A stretch of 64,000 nucleotides of DNA from Bog-159 sp963756605 (GCA_963756605.1 CAVWOT010000007.1:62001-126000), one strand, 5' to 3'; shown: positions 36,219 through 46,411, numbered from the stretch's first letter. The notes: generated by a model not told the origin, from the letters alone. Numbers and translations: made by a program.

Positions 36219-37412
36219 TCACAAGTTCGCGACAGCCTTAAACCCCCCGGTCCGAGGGCCGCCAGATGCGACGCTAGCGATCAGAGGCGCCTCGCTCTCG
36301 GGTTTCTGCCCAACGGGCCGCGCCCGGCATGAAGGGCGCGATTGAATTCCAAGTTTTCGCATTTTGTAAACCAGGGTTGTGCGCGGCAAGCCGAGCCGCG
36401 TGGCAGCACCATCCCGTCCCCCGATCAGCCAATCGGTTTGCTGCAGCACCGCCAGGATATGCTCCCGCTCGGCCTCGGCAAGGGTGCGTGAGGCGGTGGC
36501 CGACGGCTGTTTCGTCATTTGTTTCAATTCCGTCAGCGTAGGACGGAGCACGGACCCGGGCGAGAGGATCACCGCGCGCTCGATGAAATTCTGCAGTTCG
36601 CGAATGTTCCCCGGCCAGTCGTGCGCTTTGAGGACTTCCATCACTTCATCCGGAATCAGATCGATGGGCTTGTGGAAACGCGCCGAAAATTTCCTTACGA
36701 AATACTGCACCAGCAAGGGGATGTCCTGGGCGCGCTCCCGCAGCGGAGGAAGGCAGATTGGAATTACGTTTAAGCGGTAGTACAGATCTGCTCGAAACTG
36801 CTTATTTGCCACAAGCTCCGAGAGATCCTGATTGGTGGCCGCCACTACCCGCACGTCCACCCGAATTGTCTGGCTGCTGCCCAATCGCTCGAACTCCTGC
36901 TCCTGCAAGGCGCGTAGCAGTTTAGGTTGCAACTCGAGCGGCAAATCTCCGATTTCGTCGAGAAAGAGCGTGCCCTTGTCCGCCAGTTGGAATCGACCTT
37001 TGGTTTGCGTATACGCTCCCGTGTAAGCTCCTCTTTCGTGGCCGAAGAGTTCGCTCTCCAGCAAAGGCCCGGGAATCGCCGCGCAGTTCAGCCTCACAAA
37101 CGGCTGCTGGCTTCGTGAACTCTGGTTGTGAATGGCGCGTGCGATGATCTCTTTCCCCGTGCCGGTTTCCCCTTGAATTAACGTCATAGAGTCGGTCTTC
37201 GCGATAATGCGAATCTGACTCAAAACAGATTGAAACGCGAAACTTTGGCCGACTATTTCCTCTTCGACCTCAGTGAGAGCCGCTAATTTGCTATACACAG
37301 GATCATTCCCCTTTCCTGGTAACCCAGCAATCTTTACTCTTCCGTTCAGGTTCCGAAATTCGACGATTGCGCACATTGCCTTTTGTAGCGAGGCCATGTG
37401 TATATCAGACAC
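36219..37412 (-). CDS. Sigma-54-dependent transcriptional activator without receiver domain
   Basis: This 397-residue protein has a short N-terminus (~50 residues), then a full AAA+ domain: Walker A GETGTGKE, the sigma-54 contact loop GAYTGA (GAFTGA in most members), Walker B GTLFLDEIGDLP, sensor ATNQDL and RADLYYRLNV. A Fis-type helix-turn-helix follows (AATRLGLPRTTLVYKMRKLGI). Lacking GAF or receiver domains, it may be controlled by a partner or by level. It is downstream of and in line with the two-component genes. Confidence 0.9.
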   Translation of the reverse strand: MSDIHMASLQKAMCAIVEFRNLNGRVKIAGLPGKGNDPVYSKLAALTEVEEEIVGQSFAFQSVLSQIRIIAKTDSMTLIQGETGTGKEIIARAIHNQSSRSQQPFVRLNCAAIPGPLLESELFGHERGAYTGAYTQTKGRFQLADKGTLFLDEIGDLPLELQPKLLRALQEQEFERLGSSQTIRVDVRVVAATNQDLSELVANKQFRADLYYRLNVIPICLPPLRERAQDIPLLVQYFVRKFSARFHKPIDLIPDEVMEVLKAHDWPGNIRELQNFIERAVILSPGSVLRPTLTELKQMTKQPSATASRTLAEAEREHILAVLQQTDWLIGGRDGAATRLGLPRTTLVYKMRKLGIQSRPSCRARPVGQKPESEAPLIASVASGGPRTGGFKAVANL

Positions 37413-37463
37413 GCGGGCTGACGCGGCGCCTGCCGGTCACGCGCGTAGTCCATCCTTCGCCGG

Positions 37464-37850
37464 CTAATCTTCCCGGCGCGACTGAAGGGCGCTATGAATA
37501 CTTTCGAGGAGTTTATCTCTGTTCACCGGCTTTTTCAGAAATCCGGCAGCCCCCTGACGCACGGCCTGATCACGAATCGCATCATCACCGTGCGCAGTCA
37601 CGAATACGATGGGGAGCCTGCAGCCGAGCGCGACAAGTTTCCTCTGTAGCTCCAGTCCATCCATATCCGGCAGCCGCACATCCAAAATCAGACAATCCGC
37701 ACTCCCCACGAAGTTGGACGCCAGAAACTCTTCGGCTGAGGAAAAATCCCGAGCATCGTAATCGGCCGACTCCAGGCAGTCCTTGAAAGATTCGCGCACC
37801 AGCCGGTCGTCATCGACAATTGCAATCATGTGCCTCGATGGCGCGTCCAT
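37464..37850 (-). CDS. Single-domain response regulator
   Basis: From MDAPSRHMIAIVDDDRLVR this 128-residue protein is a bare receiver: acidic pocket VDDD, phosphoacceptor in LILDVRLPDMDG, Thr/Ser in VFVTAHGD and Lys in FLKKPVN. It has no output domain, so it may relay phosphate or compete for the kinase. An upstream start at 37892 is possible. It lies between the FixJ-like regulator and the sigma-54 activator. Confidence 0.87.
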   Translation of the reverse strand: MDAPSRHMIAIVDDDRLVRESFKDCLESADYDARDFSSAEEFLASNFVGSADCLILDVRLPDMDGLELQRKLVALGCRLPIVFVTAHGDDAIRDQAVRQGAAGFLKKPVNRDKLLESIHSALQSRRED

Positions 37851-38016
37851 CACGCTCCGCTCACCGCTTCTTCGGGGAAACGGTCTCCTCATCTCGAAGA
37901 CTAACAGTGTCCGGGATTGGAGACAATTCTACTTTGGTAGCGGGTGGGTCTTGTTTCACGCACCCGATGACCCGGGGTATGCAGGCTGTCCGGCCTGGAA
38001 GGTCGGCCTCGCTTTA

Positions 38017-38628
38017 TCAGGACTTCAAGCGGTCCACCATTCGCACCAGATCCGCGAGCGACTGCGCGGCCATCTTGCGCATCACGTGACCGCGATGGGC
38101 TTTAACCGTCAGTTCAGTGATCCCCATCTCTCCAGCTACCTGCTTATTGGCCAAGCCAGCCGCGACCAGATACAGCACCTCGCGCTCCCGCGGCGTTAGT
38201 AATTGGAGCCTGTTACGAAGCTCGGCGACTTGAGCCCGCTCGATCCGGCCGGTGCGATCGCGTGCCAACGCCTGATCGACGGCGGAAAGCAGATCCGGCC
38301 CGCGAAAAGGTTTAGTCAGGAACTCCACGGCGCCCGCCTTCATGGCCTTCACGCTCATGGGGATGTCACCGTGGCCGGTGATGAACACAATCGGAATTTC
38401 GATCCGCGCGTTTGTCAGCTCCTGTACAAAGTCGAGGCCGCTGCCATTGGGGAACTGCACATCGAGCACCAGGCACGCCGGCAGATCCGGACGCACCGCA
38501 TCCATGAACTCGCCAGTGGACGCGAATGTCTGGACGGTTAGACTGGCGGACTCAAACAGGTCCTCCAGCGAACTTCGTACCAGAGGATCGTCATCGACCA
38601 CGAAAACGATGGCGCCGGGCACATTCAT
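38017..38628 (-). CDS. FixJ/NarL-type response regulator
   Basis: This 203-residue regulator has a receiver (VFVVDDDPLVR, LVLDVQFPNGSG, VFITGHGD, FLTKPF) and a LuxR-type helix-turn-helix (LTPREREVLYLVAAGLANKQVAGEMGITELTVKAHR). Its ATG overlaps the stop of the PAS kinase as ATGA, making it the cognate partner. The 166-base gap to the next gene shows no further coding sequence. Confidence 0.92.
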   Translation of the reverse strand: MNVPGAIVFVVDDDPLVRSSLEDLFESASLTVQTFASTGEFMDAVRPDLPACLVLDVQFPNGSGLDFVQELTNARIEIPIVFITGHGDIPMSVKAMKAGAVEFLTKPFRGPDLLSAVDQALARDRTGRIERAQVAELRNRLQLLTPREREVLYLVAAGLANKQVAGEMGITELTVKAHRGHVMRKMAAQSLADLVRMVDRLKS

Positions 38629-41285
38629 ACCGCGACCATTTCAGCGGGAAGGACAAACTGGAAGGTCGCCCCGTGCGGTTGATTGGGCTCGACCCAGAGC
38701 CTTCCCCCATGCGCTTCGATAATGGAGCGGCTGATGGCCAGACCCATACCGGTTCCCTCAGGTTTGGTGGTGAAAAAGGGCTCAAAAACCCGATTGGCCT
38801 GCTCTGATTGGATCCCCGTCCCGGAATCGCTGATACGTACCAGAATCTTTCCCCCCTCCGCCGGCTCCGTGCGGATGACCAATTGCTTTGGGGTGGTACC
38901 CGCCATCGCATCCATTCCGTTCACCATCAGGTTCAGAATCACTTGCTGGAGCTGTACCCGGTCTGCAGCGGTCCTGGGCAGGGCCGGCGCCAGGTTCACG
39001 CGTATAGAAACCCCCTTTCGAGCAGCTTCGGATCTTACAAGTGTAACCGCCTCCTCGATGACTTCATCGATCTGCAGCAGCGCCCGCTCCGGCGGTATTT
39101 TCTTGAAGAGCGCGCGCACTCTCTGGACCAACTCGCTGGCCTGCGTGGCTGCCTGCGTCATTCGTGCGATCGCGGAGTGCACCTTCGCCAGATTGGGTGG
39201 AGTGCTCGACAGCCACGCCAAACAAGTATCGCCGCTGGCGACCACGGCGGCCAGAGGCTGGTTCACTTCGTGGGCAATCGATGCGGTAAGTTCCCCCATG
39301 GTCATGACGCGCGTCATATGCGCCAACTCAGCCTGCGTGGTGCGTAGCTCTTCCTGCGCCTGCTTCCAATCGTGCATGTCCACAATTGTGCCATGCCACC
39401 TTAGAATCCGCCCTTGTTGGTCGAGCAACGGGAGCGCGGTGGTTACACACCATCGGTACGTGCGATCGGCGGCGCGGAGGGTGCGTACCTCCACTTGGTA
39501 CGGTGCTCCGGTAGTGACACAGGACATCCACACGGGAGCCACCCGATCGGCGTCGTCTGGATGAATAGATTTGTGCCAACCGTTCCCCATGAGTTCTTCG
39601 GCCGACAAGCCCGTGTAATCGAGTACGCGAGCATTGCAGTAATCGACGGCCCCTTCGGGGGTGGCGCTCCACAGCATCTCCGGAATCGTCTCCGTCAGCA
39701 GGCGCAGGTTGCGTTCGCTGGCGCGCAGCTTCTCCTCCGCGAGTTTACGCTCGGTAATGTCGCGAACAAAGGCGCTGAAGCTCCAGCCGCTGGCCAATCG
39801 CGCCGCACTTACGGTCAATTCCACCGGGAATTCCCGGCCATCGCGCCGGAGCGCGCTCACCTCCACACGCCGATTCATAATCGCACCTTCGCCCGTATCG
39901 AGAAAATGTCTAAATCCCCGGGCGTGAGAGTCGCGATCGCGTGTGGGGATGATGACGCCGGCCATTGGCCGGCCGATCACTTCTTCCGATCTCCAGCCGA
40001 ATAGCGATTCGGCCTGCCGGTTCCAGCCTGTAATCTTCCCTACGGTATCGATGGTGACCACGGCGTCCAGCGCGGAGTCGACAATCATCCGCGTGCGCTC
40101 GTCGGCATTGTGCAGCTCTTCACTGGCTCGTCTCAGCGCCTCAATGTCGGTGGACGTGCCGACGAACTTGACCAGATCTCCGGCGGAACCATGCACGGGC
40201 ACCGCGCGATTCAGGTGCCAGCGGTAGCTTCCATCCGACGCCCGGCGAAAACGGCACTCGAAAGTGAAGCCCTGACCGGAGCGGATACCGTTCCAGAAGA
40301 TCCGGCCGGCAGGCTCGCGATCATCCGGGTGCAGCGCGCGCATCCAGGCTTGCGGTTCATCGCGCACCACCTCTTCGGTTTGGCCCGTGTATTCCAGCCA
40401 TTGGCTGTTTACAAAATCATTGGCGCCATCCGGAGTCAGAGTCCAGGCGATCGACGGCATGCACTGCAGCACGTTGACTTGCAATCGCAGCGCTTCATCG
40501 GCGAGCCGTTGCCGGGTCAGGTCCCGGGTCACCTTGGAATACCCGATTATGGCTCCATCGTCCGCGCGAAGGGCCGAAGAAACCACGTTCGCCCAGAACT
40601 GCGAGCCATCTTTGCGCAGGCGCCAACCCTCGTGTTCGGCCCGTCCGCTGGCGGCGGCGTCGCGCAATTCCACTTCTGGTTTCCCCCGCTCGATATCCTC
40701 GCGAATATAGAACATAGAGGTGTAGCGGCCCAATACTTCGTCTGCCCCATAGCCGCTGATACGCTCCGCGCCCGCGTTCCAGGTTACGATGCGGCCATTG
40801 GGATCGAGCAGGAAGATCGCATAATCGCTGACGCTCTCTACCAACAACCGAAAGCGTTCCTCGCTGCTGTGCAGCGCCCTGGTGGCTTTCTGACGCTCCC
40901 GCTCGGCCCTGTTCTTCTCGGAGAGCGAGCGGATGCGCTCCGGTTCACGCGACGACAATCGCAACCATACTACGGCACGTCGTCGATCACGCTTGGCGAG
41001 TCCTCCGAGGACTTTACACAAAATCGGGTTACCGTCTTTATCGCGCACACGAATTCCACCCGGAATTCCCGCGGGGGTTCGCGTGCAAAGCCGCAGGTAT
41101 CGCCCCAGCTTTTCGGGGTCATCGGCCACCAGCGAAGCCAACCTCTCGGCCTGCAATTCGGCCAATCCTTTACGGAAGAGCATTGCGGCAGCCTGATTGG
41201 CCGACAGGATGGTGGAATCGGCAGCCACCAGGAGAAAAGGTTCAGGCATTCCTCCGATTATTCTCATCAGATCGGACGAGGTCAT
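38625..41285 (-). CDS. Multi-PAS hybrid-free sensor histidine kinase
   Basis: From MTSSDLMRIIGGMPEPF the protein has 886 residues and no membrane helices. Five PAS-type segments follow one another (~5-110, 160-280, 285-400, 410-525, 535-650), several with PAC tails such as IGYSKVTRDLTR and FSAFVRDITERK. The kinase has the H-box GELTASIAHEVNQPLAAV, the N-box LNLMVNGMDAM and GTGMGLAISRSI, as in FixL-type enzymes. No His/heme pocket can be identified with confidence. It follows the methanogen-output-domain gene by five bases and overlaps the FixJ-like gene. Confidence 0.9.
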   Translation of the reverse strand: MTSSDLMRIIGGMPEPFLLVAADSTILSANQAAAMLFRKGLAELQAERLASLVADDPEKLGRYLRLCTRTPAGIPGGIRVRDKDGNPILCKVLGGLAKRDRRRAVVWLRLSSREPERIRSLSEKNRAERERQKATRALHSSEERFRLLVESVSDYAIFLLDPNGRIVTWNAGAERISGYGADEVLGRYTSMFYIREDIERGKPEVELRDAAASGRAEHEGWRLRKDGSQFWANVVSSALRADDGAIIGYSKVTRDLTRQRLADEALRLQVNVLQCMPSIAWTLTPDGANDFVNSQWLEYTGQTEEVVRDEPQAWMRALHPDDREPAGRIFWNGIRSGQGFTFECRFRRASDGSYRWHLNRAVPVHGSAGDLVKFVGTSTDIEALRRASEELHNADERTRMIVDSALDAVVTIDTVGKITGWNRQAESLFGWRSEEVIGRPMAGVIIPTRDRDSHARGFRHFLDTGEGAIMNRRVEVSALRRDGREFPVELTVSAARLASGWSFSAFVRDITERKLAEEKLRASERNLRLLTETIPEMLWSATPEGAVDYCNARVLDYTGLSAEELMGNGWHKSIHPDDADRVAPVWMSCVTTGAPYQVEVRTLRAADRTYRWCVTTALPLLDQQGRILRWHGTIVDMHDWKQAQEELRTTQAELAHMTRVMTMGELTASIAHEVNQPLAAVVASGDTCLAWLSSTPPNLAKVHSAIARMTQAATQASELVQRVRALFKKIPPERALLQIDEVIEEAVTLVRSEAARKGVSIRVNLAPALPRTAADRVQLQQVILNLMVNGMDAMAGTTPKQLVIRTEPAEGGKILVRISDSGTGIQSEQANRVFEPFFTTKPEGTGMGLAISRSIIEAHGGRLWVEPNQPHGATFQFVLPAEMVAV

Positions 41286-41290
41286 CGCGA

Positions 41291-41827
41291 CTACTCTGTC
41301 TTGAAATATTCCCTTCCCTCGGCCGATTGGGCTTTGGGAGCCGGCCTTAGGTGCACGATAATCCGGCAACCGGTATGCCCCTGCGCGATAGTTTCCTGCA
41401 ACTCCACCCTGGCATATCCCAGGTTTTCCGCCGCGATGGACCCAAATACATTGCTGGTCATCATGCACAGGGATGGGCGGTTGAGGACCCGATCGCCAAA
41501 AGGGCAGGCGCGATTCCCGAGGACTATCTGGTCTTCATCCTGCTCAATTATGTAGAAGTCCCCCTGAATCCGACGCTCCAGGTCAACCAGAACCCGGCCT
41601 AACCGGTCTCGCGACAGGGCTGAAACTCGCAACGCCTTTTGATACTCGTGGTTGATCTGATCCCCGATGGCCTCACCGACGATGCTGACGAAGCCGGAGG
41701 CTTCATTCAGACCAACGGTATCCTCCAGTGCGCCCGCCATAGCGCGGACCAGATCTCGCAGAAAGCTGTCGCGGTCGACCGGGATTTCGAGTGCGGACAG
41801 ATCTCGCGTTGGTGCGGACCCCGGCAT
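41291..41827 (-). CDS. Methanogen output domain 1-like sensor/output protein
   Basis: This 178-residue protein is helical at the start and carries conserved Cys residues in NRACPFGDRVLNRPSLCMMTSNVFG, resembling methanogen output domain 1 (MetOD1). The family assignment is from memory of its CPF and LC motifs. It directly precedes the PAS kinase and is probably the first gene of the operon. It may sense redox or a ligand and pass the signal to the kinase; that is inference. Confidence 0.65.
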   Translation of the reverse strand: MPGSAPTRDLSALEIPVDRDSFLRDLVRAMAGALEDTVGLNEASGFVSIVGEAIGDQINHEYQKALRVSALSRDRLGRVLVDLERRIQGDFYIIEQDEDQIVLGNRACPFGDRVLNRPSLCMMTSNVFGSIAAENLGYARVELQETIAQGHTGCRIIVHLRPAPKAQSAEGREYFKTE

Positions 41828-42191
41828 ATCTCCCTCCTCTCACGTGTCCGACGGACAGTCATGCCCGTCAAGCGCGCCGTATTATTCTTATTCTCCCACC
41901 CGCGGCAAAACCCGGCAAAGCCCCCGTGGATTTTCCCGATCTCTGGGTGATCTTTGATACAAATGGGGTGCCTGGTGGAGCACTGGCTTCGTGACGAATG
42001 TCTAACCATGATGTCAGCCGACTGCGCAGCCGCCTCGATTTTCGGGAGCACGCCGTCAATTTCACCATCTTAGCGATGGTACGTGGTCTGCTCTTCTCAA
42101 GCCAACGGCCGCGACGGACACGCGTGGCCGGAAGGAGCCGGAGGGAGCAGGATGATGTCTGGGGGTGCAAAACGGACGGAGCAACCAATGA
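41828..42191. other. Intergenic region without recognisable gene
   Basis: It separates the signalling operon from the accessory patch. No open frame on either strand looks coding, and no clear promoter or hairpin was found. Confidence 0.5.
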
Positions 42192-42608
42192 CGTCAAAGC
42201 CGGTTCGCGAAGCGCGGCCATGATCTTGTGCTGCCGGCACGTAACCGGGCCCGATTGGCAATTCTGGCCGATCGCCTGCGGCGGGAGACCCCGGTGACAG
42301 TCGAGATCCTTCCGGCGGACCTCACCAACGCTCGTGATCTCGACCAGGTGGAAGGGCGATTACGCCACGACGCTCGCATGGGCATCCTGGTCAACAACGC
42401 TGGTGACGGCCTCCTCGGCGGTTTTGTGGGCCAAAGCCCGGACGAGGTGGCAAAGATCATCAGCATCAACACGACGGCGCTCACGCCTCGGGCTAGCGCG
42501 GTGGCCCGCCGTTTCGTCGAGGGGGGCGAGGGCTGCATTAAGCTGTGGGCGTCGTTCGCATCGCGCTCGACGGAAGCCGAGTTGCGGCCATCGAACTCGC
42601 CGAGGTAG
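42192..42608 (+). pseudogene. Short-chain dehydrogenase (SDR) remnant
   Basis: An in-frame TGA is followed by SRFAKRGHDLVLPARNRARL, the second strand of an SDR Rossmann fold, and then ILVNNAGDGLLGGFVGQSPDEV with the NNAG motif. The glycine-rich N-terminus is missing. After FVEGGEGCIK the homology stops before the active-site Ser and YxxxK. It is a central fragment only, with no start codon or ribosome-binding site. The next 150 bases hold no gene. Confidence 0.7.
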
Positions 42609-42764
42609 AGCTGGTCAGCCGTGACCCTGTGAACCTTCTGGTTCAGGCCGAAGACGAATGTATCGAACTCAGGAGTTGTCGGCCCAATCAGGGAGTGGAT
42701 CACGAACGAGCGAGAGAGCAGCCAAGGCTCGAAGCGATCACCGATGGGTTCTAAGGAGGAGATT

Positions 42765-42857
42765 ATGACGGTGGCTCGCGGATCTAGTGCAGGAGACGGC
42801 GATTCGCCCGTTTCAGGTGAACGTCCAGAAATCAACTTCAAAGGAGAAAGACCATGA
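42765..42857 (+). pseudogene. Short leader-like frame with relic of an epoxide hydrolase N-terminus
   Basis: A 30-codon frame follows a strong AAGGAGGAG site and ends in ATGA overlapping the epoxide hydrolase start. Read in another frame, 42793-42828 encodes ETAIRPFQVNV, almost the KTAIRPFHVNV at the start of the next gene. It is probably the 5' remnant of a duplicated or replaced hydrolase, though a leader peptide is possible. Confidence 0.45.
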
Positions 42858-44081
42858 CACAGACCACTGCCACTCAACGAAGCACCGAGCAGTCCACTGA
42901 CAAGACCGCCATTCGTCCGTTTCATGTGAATGTTCCGGAAACGGAACTGACCGAATTGCGCAGGCGCATCAACGCGACGAAGTGGCCTGAACGAGAGACG
43001 GTCACAGATGCGACCCAAGGAGTGCAGCTCGCGACCATGCAGGCGCTGGCGCGCTATTGGGCGACAGATTACGACTGGCGCAAGATCGAGGCAAAACTGA
43101 ACGCCCTGCCGCAGTTCATCACCGAGATCGATGGACTGGACATTCATTTCATTCACGTCCGTTCCAAACACGAAAATGCGTTGCCGCTGATCGTTACGCA
43201 CGGATGGCCCGGCTCGATCACCGAACAGATGAAGATCATCGATCCGCTGACCAATCCCACCGCACACGGCGGAAATGCGTCCGACGCGTTCCATGTCGTG
43301 ATTCCGTCGATGCCCGGCTACGGTTTTTCCGGCAGGCCGGCCACGACCGGGTGGGACCCCGCCCACATTGCGCGTGCCTGGACCGTGCTGATGAAGCGCC
43401 TCGGATACACGAAATTCGTGGCGCAGGGCGGCGATTGGGGTGCCATCATCACCGAGCTGATGGGCGTGCAGGCGCCGCCGGAATTGCTGGGCATTCACAC
43501 CAACATGGCGAACGTGATTCCGCTCGACATCGACAAGCTGGCGTTCTCCGGAGCGCCGGCGCCGCCGAATCTCTCGGCCGACGAGAAGCTCGCTTACGAG
43601 CGGCTGAGCTTCGTCTATGCAAAGGGCATCGGCTACGGCTTTCAGATGGGGTTGAGACCGCAGACGCTGTACGGAATAGCGGATTCACCCGTCGGCCTCG
43701 CGGCGTATTTCCTCGATCACGACGCGCGCAGTTATGAGATGATCGCACGTGTCTTTGCCGGAGGCAGCGAAGGCCTCACCCGGGACGACGTCCTCGACAA
43801 CATCACGCTGACCTGGTTGACGAATACCGCGCTGTCAGGGGCCCGTCTCTACTGGGAGAACAAGGGGGCGTCGTTCTTCGCCGTCAAAGGGCGTCGTGGT
43901 TCCGACGGCCGTGAGCGTCTTTCCCGACGAACTCTATCCTGCTCCGCGGAGCTGGGCGGAGCAGGCGTACCCCAAGCTCATTCACTTCAACAAGCTCCCC
44001 AAGGGCGGGCACTTTGCGGCCTGGGAACAGCCGAAGCTCTTTTCAGAAGAGGTTCGCGCGGGCTTCAGATCGCTGCGGTAG
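42854..44081 (+). pseudogene. Epoxide hydrolase (alpha/beta), frameshifted
   Basis: The first frame has the N-terminal epoxide hydrolase domain (IRPFHVNVPETELTELRRRI), the oxyanion motif HGWPGS and the nucleophile in GGDWGA. At 43886-43891 (AAAGGG) the frame breaks; one extra base restores VVVPTAVSVFPDELYPAPRSWAEQAYP and the catalytic His in KGGHFAAWEQP, ending at 44081. The unshifted frame runs on to 44119 with nonsense residues and no catalytic His. AAGGAG precedes the ATG. Expected role: hydrolysis of an epoxide to a diol. Decay or assembly error. Confidence 0.85.
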
Positions 44082-44111
44082 GGTTCTTCATTAGAGAGGA
44101 GGAGATCTGCC

Positions 44112-44954
44112 ATGCCTGACCATTCGCAGTTCAACACCGACCGCACCTATCCGGGCCGGTGGACGATCACCTTCAGCAACCCGCCGATCAACATGTTTGT
44201 TCCCACAACGATCGTCGAATTGGGAGCGCTAATGACCGACCTCGAGGCGGACCCGTCCGTGAAGGTCGTAGTGTTCCAGTCGGCGAATCCCGATTTTTTC
44301 ATCGCCCATCTCGACGTAGCCAAGGCAGCTGAACGGCCAGAGGTGCTAGGCTTTTGGCGCGACTTTGTGCTGCGCCTGTCGTCCACGCCAGTCGTGAGCA
44401 TCGCCAAGATTCGCGGTCGCACGCGCGGCATCGGTAACGAGTTCGTGCTGGCCTGCGACATGCGCTTCGCCAGCCGGCAAAGCGCCCTATTCGGCAACCC
44501 CGAGGTCGGCGTCGGACTGGTCCCGGGCGGCGGAGCGCTGGAATGGCTCCCGCGCCTGGTCGGCCGCTCACGCGCACTTGAGATTGTCCTCAGCGCAGAC
44601 GATTTCGATGCTGATATCGCGGAGCGCTATGGCTGGGTGAACCGCACGCTGGACGATGACGACCTCGACTCGTTTGTCGATACGCTTGCCGGGCGCTTGG
44701 CCTCGTTCGACCGTGAAACGCTGGGCGCGGCGAAGGCCCAAATCAATCGGTTCGGGACGCCGACAGCTACCGAGCTCCAGTCGAGCAACGACCTGTTCTT
44801 CTCAACCCTGGCCATGCCCAGTGCGCAGGCGCGCCGTGCCAAGGTCCGTAATATCGGTTACGGTCTCCGGAGCGACTTCGAATTGAACTTCGGCCGGTAC
44901 CTCCCTACGTTCGGGCGGGCGGACGACGATGACACGCATAAGCAGCCCGGCTGA
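44112..44954 (+). CDS. Enoyl-CoA hydratase/isomerase family protein
   Basis: This 280-residue crotonase-fold protein has ACDMRFASRQSALFGNPEVGVGLVPGGGALEWLPRLVG, covering the active-site loop and a catalytic Glu in NPEVG. The usual AGGG oxyanion segment is altered to GRTRGIGNEF. GAGGAGGAG precedes the ATG. It lies 30 bases after the epoxide hydrolase frame, in the same direction. A true CoA substrate is uncertain; some relatives act on other compounds. Confidence 0.85.
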   Translation: MPDHSQFNTDRTYPGRWTITFSNPPINMFVPTTIVELGALMTDLEADPSVKVVVFQSANPDFFIAHLDVAKAAERPEVLGFWRDFVLRLSSTPVVSIAKIRGRTRGIGNEFVLACDMRFASRQSALFGNPEVGVGLVPGGGALEWLPRLVGRSRALEIVLSADDFDADIAERYGWVNRTLDDDDLDSFVDTLAGRLASFDRETLGAAKAQINRFGTPTATELQSSNDLFFSTLAMPSAQARRAKVRNIGYGLRSDFELNFGRYLPTFGRADDDDTHKQPG

Positions 44955-45043
44955 TCGTCGCCCTGGATTTCTGAACTCGGCACCGACGTTCGACGTCGCC
45001 AGCGCCCCATATAACCAATAACGTATTAGCGGAGAGGAAACCT

Positions 45044-46127
45044 ATGTCCCATCATTTCGATACCAAACTCGCGAAAGAGGATCCAAGCCTGAACGTATGT
45101 GATCTCTATCTGTTTCAGGGCGCTCCCGACACAACGGTGATGGCGATGACCGTCAATCCTGATGTTGTCCTCTCTGCACCAGATACCCTTCACATCGAGG
45201 GTTTGTATGCCTTCCGCCTGGACTTGACTGGTGACGCTCGCGAAGACGTTGTCTTCAAGTTCAGATTCAACGAACCGAGACATGTAGACGGGGACGAGCG
45301 TGTCCATCAGAAGTTTCAGGTCCGTAGAGCCACTGGCGACGCTATCGGCGGGGACAAGGGCGAGTTGCTAATAGAAGGCGATACGCGCAAAGTCCATAGC
45401 AAGTCTGGTATTCGCGCCTTCGTCGGAATAGCTCCCGATATGTTCGCGGCCGACGCTGTCGCAATGCGTAATCTTCAGAGTGCCTTTTACAACGAACACA
45501 GGTATGACGCCGATGCGTTCCTGCGCCATCGTCAGAACTTCTTCGACAATCGCAATATCACTGCGATTGTCCTCGAAGTCCCAAACCCATCTGATCGGCA
45601 AGGGAACGGTCCACGCCTGGGCCACCGTGTCACTCTACGGCCACGCTCCCGAGATGCAGGTGTCACGCTGGGGCCTGCCGCTGATCACGCACCTCTTTCT
45701 CAACGATCCCGGCAACCGCGAGGTGAAAGAGACCTTCAACAAATCGGTGCCATCAGATGACATCGCCTTATTCTCGGGGTACATCGGAGACTTTACCCAG
45801 AAGATGACTACCTACGCGGGGTCTGTCATGAACCCGGAAGAATACGGAAAGCAATTGGCCTCTCGGCTATGCCCGACCACCTTGCCTTATGAATTGGGAA
45901 CGGCAGCTGCATTTGCTCTCGCGGGATTCAATGGGAGGCCCCTGGGTGATGATGTTATGGACGTGATGCTTACATTGGCGTCAAACAGGCCCCTCCAGGA
46001 CGGCGCTGCCCCTGATCGCAATCGGATCCGTACGGAGTTCCCATATTTTGGTGAGCCCTACTCAAAGGAAGAACAGAAGGATGTCGTACCGTGGCACCCA
46101 AAAACCAGCCAAATGACGCCTCCATGA
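45044..46127 (+). pseudogene. DUF4331 family protein, frameshifted
   Basis: The first frame (MSHHFDTKLAKEDPSLNVCDLYLF...) has the DUF4331 start and runs to ITAIVLEVPNP. Near 45587-45591 the frame changes; removing one base continues LIGKGTVHAWATVSLYGHAPEMQ and the rest to 46127. Together they give a ~360-residue protein of normal family type. DUF4331 proteins have no known biochemical function. GAGAGGAAA precedes the ATG. Pseudogene or assembly error. Confidence 0.8.
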
Positions 46128-46230
46128 CCAAAAGAGAGCAGTAACAAATTTACTAGCCGTGGATACTGGACGGCAGCATTTCGGTAGGAGAAAGATGATG
46201 TCGCGAAAAAGTACGAACCAAGCCCAAGGC

Positions 46231-46260
46231 CATGATATTACATGATATTACGTGATATTA
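46231..46260 (+). repeat. Three tandem 10-bp repeats (iteron-like)
   Basis: CATGATATTA occurs twice and CGTGATATTA once, head to tail with a period of exactly 10 bases, one helical turn. They lie 150 bases upstream of the secreted hydrolase gene. A repeated regulator-binding site is plausible. Confidence 0.7.
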
Positions 46261-46411
46261 TAATGAGGGAGTTCCAGCGAATCGGCGTTGGCTTGACGAA
46301 GGCGTTCATCGAGCGCTGTTATAATGCTGTCGCTAATTCGCGCAAGATCATAGAGTCCCCGTTTGTGCCGGCGGAGACTTTCGTCCCGCCATGCGGGATT
46401 TTGAGGGAGCC

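Noticed and set aside
42194..43498. 434-codon minus-strand frame opposite the epoxide hydrolase
   Set aside because: It mirrors the hydrolase codons and has no recognisable domain.
43886..43891. Programmed frameshift in the epoxide hydrolase
   Set aside because: No stimulatory hairpin or internal Shine-Dalgarno seen, and the family does not use recoding; decay or sequencing error is simpler.
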